A stretch of 64,000 bases of DNA from Zygnema cylindricum. Taxonomy: Eukaryota; Streptophyta; Zygnematophyceae; Zygnematales; Zygnemataceae. Both the position numbers and the translations under genes were made by a program. The notes under the pieces were generated by a model that saw nothing but the letters and a program-made list of their open reading frames with translations, was not told the origin of the DNA and made no database searches. The DNA lies in NCBI GenBank assembly GCA_037447655.1, contig JBBHKE010001953.1, forward strand, positions 98,790 to 162,789, given 5' to 3'. Below are positions 55,243-64,000 of this stretch, one piece after another. The first letter of the stretch is position 1; each line of letters begins with the position of its first letter.

Positions 55243-58200
55243 TTTTACAATAAGAGAAGCGTTTGCAAAAAACCGCTGGTTAACCACTTTTTTTAATAAA
55301 GGAATCTACACTAAATTATGTATTTGAGTTAGCGAATTATTTGCGTTAACATTTCATTATTGCTAGGTACGCTAAATTTTCCTTTGGAAATTTATGGTTT
55401 TGGGTCAAAAAAACACTCACTCGAATTAGAGGACTAACTTTAATAGCGATGGGCTGTATAGCTTATAAAGGGTTTTGGCGGGAGGGGGGTTGGATATGAT
55501 GGAAATTATCAGATGGCTATCTAGAAACAAGTTGAGTGGAATCATTCCATCGTCCATCGGTCAAATGACATCCCTTCAATGGATGTAAGTCGAATAAATG
55601 GTAGCTTTTCCGGGTAGTGGATGTGTACACTAATTGTCGCTATCTTGTTGAAAGAATTATAATTCTACATGTCTATAACAAACCATGAAGAGGTAACTAA
55701 AAAAACAACTAAAGGCACAACTAGTGAACTTCACTTTCGTGTTTTTTTTATAAGACATCTATTCTAGTTTTCAAGTCTTTCATTCTAAACTATCTTTTTG
55801 TATTCTCTTATATCGTGATGAATGTGTAATATTTTCCTTGCATTTATTCTCTTTCTAGTTTAAAAAAATAATGAAAGGTTGTATGACCCGGCTAATTAAC
55901 CTCTTTTGAAAAAATCAGCGGTTTTACCCAAAATCAATGTCAAGTTACTTAGTGATATAAATAACTTTTATTCTTCTGTAAGCTCTTAGAGCTTCAGACA
56001 GGAGGTGGGGGTTATTTGGGATTCAACCAAAATTTCAATCCAATGCAAGATTTTGCAAATATCAACTTGAAAGGTTTCTAATTTTTTTTTTCTTGTTTCA
56101 GTTCATGCTAACTACACCATGTTATTGATATCACAGATACGTAAATTACAACCAGTTGAGTGGAAGCATTCCATCGTCCATCGGCAACATAACTTCCCTC
56201 AGAGAAATGTAGGACACAAGAACAACAGTTAGTGATTAGTGATCGACAAAGCTTACAATAAATCAATTAGAGAATGAAAAAAGTGTACATTATGTTAAGT
56301 AGCGATTAGCAGGAGTATGTTATAGCTGCTAACATATATTCTTGAATCAATGCATTCTAAATAGATACAATAGCTACAAGTTGCTTCTCAACTTAAAAAA
56401 AAATACATTTTACGTCTTTACAATCTTACAATTGGATTAAACACCGAGGCATAAGGAGGCAGAGAGATTATATTAAGGAGAAAGAGGTACTTCTCTAAAA
56501 ATTTGACTAAAAAAATAAAAACCAGTTAAAATAGATGATTATTATAGTGTTCTGAAATTACAGATACTGGATATCAACCAAGAACGTGTTTTTTTTTGTT
56601 TCATTTTTAAGTTGATTTGTCAATCCAAGAGGGTGTGGAGGAGTGGTCGAACAACAATCGAATATAAAAAAATGTTATCAATGTACACAAGTGCAGTACA
56701 ATCGCCATATTAAATATAAATTTCAAGTTTACTTGCTAGAATAACATGTTCATTCTTTTCTTATGTGTACACTTTCACTACATACTAAGCGGTTTTTTTG
56801 GGGTGTGGGGGGGATGTGGGGGGAGAGGAGAATGTTGAGTGTCGCAGAAATCTATCTCACAATAGATTGAATGGAAGCATTCCATCATCCATTGGGGAAC
56901 TGAAATACGCTTACTACTTGTAAGACAACTTGTATGGTAGTTTTTCTTAGTGGAAGTGCACATTAAGATTTGGTGACATACTATAAGCAATACAAAAACG
57001 AACGTCATGTAGCCTTTCCTGTTATCCAAAAACAAAAACATTGTCAGGCACAATTTTACCCTTGTATGTTCCTACGGAGCATACTTTCTAATCTCTAAAT
57101 ATTATATTTTCAAAGACCATCATAACATACTTTGCAATTTATCGCTAGCTTTGTTTTATCTTGGTGGACCTGATTGGCCGGGCGTCTCCGATTTAACGCG
57201 GATGGCTCTCTAGCTCATATACACATTTGACGAAAGACAAATGAAATTATGATATCCATACATGTAAGGTTTATATAGATCTTGATACATCGCAATGTTT
57301 ATCACTCAAAACCGAAGTTGCAAATAGTCACGCCATTGTTGTGTTAAAACACGTTACTGTTGTCACTCTAGGCAATTGCTGAATTCACCCATATCCACAG
57401 ATAAAAAACAGTGTTCCAGACACGTTACAAGCGGGCTGAGCAAATTGACAAAAGGAGCCAAGAGAATTCAGCCAGGTTTCCTACTCACAACCTGATTTCT
57501 AATTTAAACCCGTATGTTTTCAAAGTTGCAAGTGAAAATTATAGACGAGACTTACGGAAGTGGGAGAGGGAGGGAGTCTAAAATCTTTCTAGTAACCGAA
57601 AATATATTTACCGGTCAAGTTGCTATATGTATAGAAACTAAAAACGCGTTTGCCGAGAATGAATATTTTATTAATTTATGTTTTATTTTTTCGCGGTTAC
57701 TAACGAGGTCTTTAGATTGGGGGTTCTCACAGAATTCTAGGAAACAACCAGCTGAGTGAAAGCATTCCATTTTCTATCGGTCAAATGGCATACCTCCAAA
57801 ACTTGTAAGAGACATGAAGTTATAGCTTCCGTCAAACAAAGGATTATGCAATATGTTTTTAAAATTTTGCAAGGATTGATGTTACATTCTTGAGCCGATC
57901 GATAATGACTATCCAATAAACTATATGTATACAGAATATAAATAATTCACATGTTGGAGATTTTTTCCTTTCGAACCTATTCAAACTAATAAATAGTAAT
58001 AACAAAGTATGAACATAAAATTTCACTTTGATTCACACAAAACCTATATGCAACTCGTCATTTGAATTTTATGAACTAACAAGAAGCCATTTTTGCCTCA
58101 AGAATGGGATAGGATGGGTTGGATAAAAGGCAGAGGTATAAGAAAAAAATATTTTATAATAAATATAATTTATTGTATTCGAAAATAAAAGTGGTGAAAG

Positions 58201-60229
58201 CAAGCTTGAATTGTCTTTCCATTTTTTTTTAATCAAAATAATGTGTAGGGACCTCTATGCTTTCATCCCAACAAGCTTTGCAACAACATTTGTCATGCTG
58301 TCTATGTTAGCGATTGCAACATTCAAAGTAATAAATCATTTGTGTTTTTTTCATAGCTTGCAATACATACTAATTAAAAGTAAAATTTGGGGAAGCTGTT
58401 TGACAGAGATATATCGTACAACCGATTGGGCGCACACGTTCCATCGTCCATTCGTCGTCTGACAGGCCTCCAATACTTGTAGGAAAAAATGATGTTTACC
58501 ATTAAAATTATACTTAATTTGCATCAATTATTCATTTCTAATGCGAACCTGCACTAGCCAATGTTAAATCAGACAATTACAATTCTCCAAAATGTTTCTT
58601 GAATATTTGTCGGCCCGTCGCTATTAATACTGTGACATTTTTTATTTTTTTTTCTGTAAAAAAATCATTAAGTTATTACTCAATAATTTAAAGATTTTCA
58701 ATTTGATATAAAAGGAAACTATCCTGTCTACCACTTGTCTTCTGACGTTCTGTATACTTGACCTAGTGGCAATGCATACTTCCTACCTTCCATACAGGGA
58801 AGGAAAAAATTTAGAGGCATCAGAAGGCCAAATGGGTAGCGGAGGGAAAGGTAGTCCCTTATGACTAGCATTCAAAAATTCTGTCAGACATCTATCAGAA
58901 GAAATGTATGATTTCAACAAATGAGATTTCAATGTTGGATGACAGCATCATCTATATCTATGTATATGCATACATACCATTTATGTGTAATGTGAAGTGG
59001 ATTTTTTTAATTCAAGATGGTGGAGGTGTCAAAAATTACTTTTAAGTTTCAGTTGTTATGGTCAATTACTCCAACATGGTTGGCTTTCATTAGGAACATA
59101 TTTTGAAGTATAGATATGTAATTTTGGATCCTTTGCAAAATTACATATATCTAATTCATGTTGTGTGTGTAGACCAAATTTTCTGAATCATGTCCTTCAA
59201 ATCATAAGGACAAAAGATGTTCCGTAAAAAATACAATATTTAATAACTGTATTATAATAGACAATTCAAATGAATGGCTAGAGTGTACAAAAAAACACAT
59301 TTTGAGGGCCTGACGAAGTATAATTGTATAGGGGACCACAGAAGACGATGGGGGTGTTCTGCAGAATGATTACTTGAATTATCGAACAACAACAAATAGA
59401 TACACTAAGGGAACAGGGAAAGGATTCTTATGTTTTATTGTTGACTTTCAAAGACTTTGTTTCCGAGTTTAAGATTATAGTTTTCTTTCACTATTTGGGT
59501 TGGTGCTATGTCATGCGTATGATTCGGATAGGCTTTTTCTTATTTATTTGTAAGGAAAAAATCAAATTCCTGTTGGTGATTTAGAAAATGTTCATATTCT
59601 TTTGCCTTCTGTAACTGGATGTAGGTCATCGAAGAAAATAATTTCATTATCCTTGTTTCTATTGAATTTTTCACCCTCTTCCTTTCCCTTTCCCTCTCCC
59701 TCTCTCTGCCCTTGTCCCTGTCACTCTTTCTCTTCCACTCCCTCTCCCTCTCACATTGTGTACAGTGATATTTCGAACAACTACTTTATCGGGCCCATTT
59801 CCAGTGTCAACGGGCATCCGACATGTGAAGAGTTAGCAACCAACTGCCTGTTTAAAACAAGACTCTACCCAAATTGTTCTCCCATGTACCAACGCAGTAA
59901 AGGCGTTTGTAAAACCTTTTGCAATGCCATACAAAAGGACGGAATTTGCGGAGGAAAAGGCATGTGCTCCAAAGTTGGTAAAATATACACATGCATATGT
60001 GACGAAGGCTACACCAATCAGGCGAGCAGACACACATGCAAACGTAAGTTCTCTCACTCTCCCCCTCTCACTCTCTATATATACACATATATATGTCTCT
60101 TTCCCTCTCTCTCCCTCTCAAAGCTCTGACTTGCACATGTGTTCCCTTTTCTTATCAGCAAAATTGACGTCACCTCCAGAGCCATCTACACCCCCCTCAA
60201 CACCACCTCCACCACCTCCACTACCGTAA
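51208..60229 (+). CDS. Secreted leucine-rich repeat / EGF-like protein (12 exons)
   Basis: Exons: 51208-51304, 52591-52702, 53796-53867, 54023-54094, 54558-54629, 55513-55584, 56137-56208, 56848-56919, 57733-57804, 58407-58478, 59766-60043, 60159-60229. All introns are GT..AG and phases fit throughout, giving 1134 nt, 377 residues. Exon 1: signal peptide (MAAMFTVVVTLLLSCHVALITGA). Exon 2: LRR N-terminal cap-like (ALEAMRAAVKNK...CDAYYYTCDGSGRVYLL). Exons 3-10: eight LRRs of 24 residues, one per 72-bp exon, consensus L..N.LSG.IPSSIGQL..L. Exon 11: ISNNYFIGPIS, then a Cys-rich part with a good EGF pattern (GICGGKGMC, YTCICDEGYTN, HTC). Exon 12: Pro-rich tail, stop at 60227. This layout is like the ectodomain of plant LRR receptor kinases. 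If the GT at 60226 is a donor, the gene would go on, but no membrane segment or kinase is seen before 64000. A cell-surface recognition role is inference. Confidence 0.75.
51468..52569 (+). repeat. 42-bp minisatellite with G-box palindromes, 26 copies, in intron 1
   Basis: Unit TTAGGACTTCACACGTGTGA followed by AACACCACACTAAATTGCTGCC. Most units contain the perfect 14-bp palindrome TTCACACGTGTGAA centred on the G-box CACGTG; two units have CACGCGTG. Unit variants starting TTGTGAC recur at positions 1, 5, 10, 16 and 23 counted from the right end. The array fills about 85% of intron 1 (51305-52590). A minus-strand frame with a 14-residue period (VVFHTCEVLRQQFS) is open along it but has no ATG at its start. 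Confidence 0.95.
52920..53400 (+). repeat. Purine-rich, G-run tract in intron 2
   Basis: GA and GGGGGA repeats, almost pure purine from about 53045 to 53325, with more than ten runs of four or more G (AGGGGGAGGGGGAGG type). It could form G-quadruplex or triplex structures in DNA or in the pre-mRNA. Flanking GAGAGA stretches continue to 53450 and 53640-53750. Confidence 0.85.
55055..55242 (+). repeat. T-rich tract in intron 5
   Basis: About 190 bp, over 85% T with interspersed C, on the transcribed gene's sense strand. A chance open frame rich in Phe runs through it. Confidence 0.9.
59680..59765 (+). promoter_or_regulatory. Long polypyrimidine tract before exon 11
   Basis: TTTCCCTCTCCC-type repeats over about 75 bases lead into the acceptor TGTACAG at 59759-59765. 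It supports the exon 11 start. Confidence 0.6.
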
Positions 60230-62532
60230 GCCGGCTGGAAAAAATGAAGAGTGAAGGCAAATGAGCCTTTTAGGGCATTAGCGAAGGCATAGTGCGTGGG
60301 GTGATAACCGGAATATTTGAGATTGTGTGTAGCAAAACAATGAGGTAAACTTTTTTTGATACCATATCGACTCAGGTTGTATTTATTTGAGTCGATGTAA
60401 AGGAAAGTATGAATGCCACTACCAAAAGGGAAAAATTGGTGGGCTACGATTGGGGAAACGGATTTTCAGTGATAGTTGTCACAAGTGCCTTTAGTGCCAT
60501 CTTTTTTGATATCCTTCATATCGAAGGCTCTAGGATATCGGTTATATTTATATAGAGATTTAACAACAAAATGAGTTTGCTATCAGTTTTTGTTTTGTTT
60601 TTAAATATAAAAATTTGTTTTTCTTATTGAAACTGGTCCTATGTGCAAAGCGATTTGTGCGATGTTGTAACGCTAACACGCTGGTGTGATGTCTCCTTTG
60701 TATTCCGTTCTTAAGTCAATGTGGATGGAGTATAGTATTGTATGTCGTGACAATGAAAGTTCTTGTGATACGTGGCTTCTCCATGTGTGATGTGTATTCT
60801 ATCCACTTTGTATATCTTTCCACAGGGTAAATTGTCCATATAGTATACGTGTCCAGCACTCAAAAGAAATACATATATACATATATGTATATGTGTGTGT
60901 GTGTCCGTATTTGATACGTTCGTTGGAAATGGACTCGGTGTCGATGGCCGATTCATTAGTAGGGCCAACGTGTTCGTATTCCAATATTCCGCGACTCACT
61001 TTATAAGTACTCCTCCCACGGTGTAAATTCCTATCCTCGTCTTTCCACATTGGCATGAATCAAAAAGTTGACATACCTTTTTGTGGTTCGCATTACAATT
61101 TTCTAGTGGTTTCGTGGGTGTGTTTCCAAGGTTGTAACCTCACGGGATCAATAAAACCTTTTTCCTTTGAAATGTGTGGTTTTAGTGATGGGTCCATAAT
61201 GCACTGATGCGCATAAGTATTTGGTATGTAAAAGATGTGGTTACCATTCATAGAAAAGTTGGTGGCTTCCTTGGCCAACATTTCCCTTCTTTCATTCCCT
61301 TATTTATTCTTCTTTGTAGGCTTGCAATTTTTTTTCCCACAGCTACCCAAGTAATTGGTTATGGGCTCACACTCACTACGAATTCAAACACTACTCTAAG
61401 TTAAATAACACCTATTATTATCACTGTAGTTTTCTTATCGAGCAACTCTTTAGTCGAGAAAACTTGTCGGAAACGATAAATAGTGATGAAATACAACTTG
61501 CACCTCCATTAGGTGATTTAACTGTTGTCTTTGTTGTACACAAATTAACCAGAACAAGAAATAACCGCTCAAGACAAAAATAAATGTATTTAGAGCAATG
61601 GAAAAGTGATTTTCAAACGTACACATGAAGTCAAAATTTTGAGTTTTTTTCGTGCCGGAGTCAAAAGCTTCTTAAAGGGGAAGATTGGTTGAATTTTGAG
61701 CCGAATTCATTTGTTTTCTGGTTAAATTGTCCATTTCCAAAGTCTAATGTTAACGTTGCCTTTTAAGTGTCCCTTTTTCTCCGTTCTCCTTGTGTGGCTT
61801 TAAGCCCTCCCTCTCGTGTTTGAGACTTCTCCATCATCTTATTGGGACAAATTAAAGGCTGAATCCGAATCATTATATTAATCAACACTAATATCTAAAT
61901 AATGTTATCAAAAATAGTGGTAATGCTAATATTGTTACAAACGAATATTGCTAATAGTGTCAATAATACTAGCTGGACATTATTACTTCTATTGTTGATA
62001 AGTTCCTCGACTTCTCTAATAGTGTTGTTAATACTTTTCTTTTCTGATTGTTAGTAACAGCAGTAAAAATTCGCACAAATGAGTCATGATGTGGTTTAGC
62101 CTAATAACGACCTTGATTCAAAACCGTGCATCATTACTGTTCTTAACACTCTTTTTGCCACTTAAATCAAACTTTCTTCTTCGTGCAGACATGTATGATT
62201 TTCTTTTCGGGGCCACCAATCAAGCTAGATCTCATTGTATCATTACAATCTTCAATTTGGTAAGCGTGCACAAAAAAAAAATGAGAAAGACCGACCATAA
62301 CATTAACTCTAATAGGGAGATACGATATACCAAAACGAAGGTACCAATTGTTAAGCTTTTTCCCCTGCCAAGCTTGAGGCAATATAGAGTCACATACAAT
62401 TTATTCGTGGAATTAAGGTTTTTAAAATAGGAATCAAAATGAAGCAGTTTGACCGTTTCAACAGCGAAAGACGAAAAATTAAGCGTCAGGCGCGATTAGG
62501 ACAAAAATTGTAGTCTTGCGCTCGGGAGCGAC
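60230..62532. other. Downstream of the LRR gene; no further gene recognised
   Basis: No open frame with kinase, membrane or other known motifs on either strand. It has a TA/TG microsatellite at 60870-60905 and a TAATAGTGTT-type AT-rich repeat at 61880-62040. Part probably is 3' UTR. Confidence 0.5.
62503..62507 (-). terminator. Pol III terminator of tRNA-Glu
   Basis: A run of five T on the minus strand, 25 bases after the tRNA 3' end. Confidence 0.6.
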
Positions 62533-62604
62533 TCCGTTGCCGGGACTTGAACCCGGGTCGCTCGGGTGAGAGCCGAGTATCCTAACCAACTAGACTACAA
62601 CGGA
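62533..62604 (-). tRNA. tRNA-Glu (anticodon CTC)
   Basis: 72 nt, no intron. Acceptor TCCGTTG pairs fully with CAACGGA. The D arm has the A box TAGTCTAGTTGG. Anticodon stem CTCGG/CCGAG holds the loop CTCTCAC. T arm CCGGG-TTCAAGT-CCCGG has a perfect B box. CCA is not encoded, as usual for eukaryotes. It appears intact and functional. Confidence 0.97.
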
Positions 62605-64000
62605 TGTTTGGGAGGTCGTCGCCTGCAAATTAATTTGTATAACAATATTTTTCGAGTATCACTATTTTCACTACGTCGCCCATCGCAAATAGTAATAATA
62701 ATTAGCAATGAAATCAGTCTATAATGAGAAGTTATGATGTTTAACAATAATTTAATGGTGGGAGACGCGGATTATATCTTACTGCCTTCAAAAGTGTTAT
62801 GAACGGCAGTTTATAATTTTCTGCCTAATCTGACGCAACTGATTTAGTGTTGAAAATAGCGTGCTGTCATTCACACCCTAACGATTGCACCGGAAGCGTA
62901 ACGACAGCAGCAAAGAACCAAAAATATTAATGGAATTGATTATCGCGTTCACAATTTTTGTTGCGCGCAGTCATTGCGTCAGCTGGTTCAAAAATTGTAC
63001 ATTTAAAGAACAGATAGTACAAGTTACGTACAGGTTACTATTCTTATACCCTGAAAAAACTTCTACGCTAATAACGATTCTCGGTGTACTGTACCGTAAC
63101 CTACCGCATTTCATCCAGTACAAATGTATCCTACCGTATGAAATACCTTAACCGTACTGTATCGTACGGCTAAGCACTTTGCATTCCGCTGCGAGCCCTG
63201 CTAATCGGCTTCGACAGAATGTACGGTACGGCAATGTTTCACCATATTTCACGAGTGCGAAAACAATTTGAGTAATTTTTCCGTACTGTAGAAAATATCT
63301 TATTCACCTCCTCATTTTGCGGGCGTGATCCTGACCTTCCGATCTTCATTTTTGTAAGGGAATATATTTGTGCTTACAATACGCGTGCTATAACTTATAT
63401 TTCCATTATATATGCGTATAATATAGTAAAATGTCGTATAGCGTTTTTATATTTTTCCGCACATTTGAAACATAGTTCAAAAGTATGCGTTTTTATGGTA
63501 AGCCTTTGGTAGGCGCACAAAACTTGGCACAAAACTCGCGCAGAGTAGGCATACACTCCTGTACGAACGTACGAATCTGACGTATCATCATAGTACAGCG
63601 CACGCCGCCGGACGAAAATTTTAACCACCTGACACGGCGTAGGATGACATTCCGCGGGAAAAAAACCCGGAAAAAAAAAAACGCGGACGTAAGTCCTATC
63701 GTAAGTTGTGTTATGGGCTTTTCATGTGATCTTCTTAGATCACTACTTTAATCAGAGACCGTCCGATCATCCAAATCTGACGGTTTAAATAAAAACTACC
63801 ACAAAACTCACGGAAAAATAAAAATTTGTCCGAATGTTTTTCAAAATTTAGACATGACGTTTAATTCTCTATCGATCGATGTGCAACTCAACCCTGCTAC
63901 TATTATTTTTCATTTTGCGACCAATACAATATGGGTCTTAAGGCCATATTGTATGTTTTGCGTACAATAGGCATATTGTATGGGCCTACTTTCACCTACT
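62605..64000. other. No recognisable gene; V-type end near 63040-63098
   Basis: A V right end (ACGCTAATAACGATTCTCGG) is at 63066-63085. The last 70 bp hold inverted copies of ATACAATATG...CATATTGTAT. Several GTAC motifs occur at 63090-63240. Nothing else is supported. Confidence 0.45.

Noticed and set aside
54995-55327. A 110-residue Phe-rich frame
   Set aside because: Poly-T tract read as TTT/TTC codons.
60230-64000. Kinase domain of the LRR gene
   Set aside because: No VAIK, HRD or DFG-like motif could be seen on the plus strand; the tRNA gene follows at 62.5 kb.

Overview
The window looks like nuclear DNA of a green plant, probably a streptophyte alga or an early-diverging land plant; the species cannot be fixed from the sequence. 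The evidence is a plant-type tRNA-Glu(CTC), a gene built from 24-residue plant-type leucine-rich repeats (LRRs) with one 72-bp exon per repeat and phase-2 introns, and Ty1/copia retrotransposons primed by initiator tRNA-Met. Gene density is very low. About two thirds of the window is recognisable transposon or tandem-repeat DNA.

Layout. 1-6.5 kb: a degenerate full-length copia element on the minus strand (A). 7.9-13.5 kb: a second minus-strand copia pol with its 3' LTR (B1), joined to an unrelated, gypsy-like gag. 14.5-19.4 kb: LTR-like repeat S, an AACCCTAA-rich tract, repeat Y, a PHD-finger-like remnant and a copia pol fragment of another lineage. 20.96-32.94 kb: an old, largely non-coding LTR element (R) whose 5' LTR is split by a young compact copia-derived element (B2, 21183-25327) with near-identical 1069-bp LTRs and two long open frames. 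34.3-41.0 kb: a truncated element (D, minus) abutting a 5'-truncated copia (C, plus) head to head. 41.5-51 kb: an isolated papain-like exon, several miniature inverted-repeat elements (families T, U, V) and minisatellites. 51.2-60.2 kb: one good cellular gene, a 12-exon LRR/EGF-like secreted protein on the plus strand. 62.5 kb: tRNA-Glu on the minus strand.

The most interesting system is the copia lineage. Its LTRs carry an antisense tRNA-like module (A box, D-arm-like hairpin, B box, T-arm) at the same place in the U3 of seven LTR copies. A phased cluster of GTAC motifs lies further downstream, ahead of the TATA box. The primer-binding site is complementary to the anticodon arm, not the 3' end, of initiator tRNA-Met, as in Drosophila copia. 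It lies inside the gag reading frame, so the gag start codon sits in the LTR and the PBS itself contains an in-frame ATG. B2 appears to be a young non-autonomous member that keeps gag and a condensed pol-derived frame behind a single TAA codon.

The LRR gene is the second point of interest. Its first intron is mostly a 26-copy, 42-bp minisatellite; most units carry a perfect G-box palindrome. Its second intron holds a strongly G-rich purine tract.

All coordinates were read by eye. Family assignments rest on motifs and on internal comparison of copies within the window; no database search was possible.
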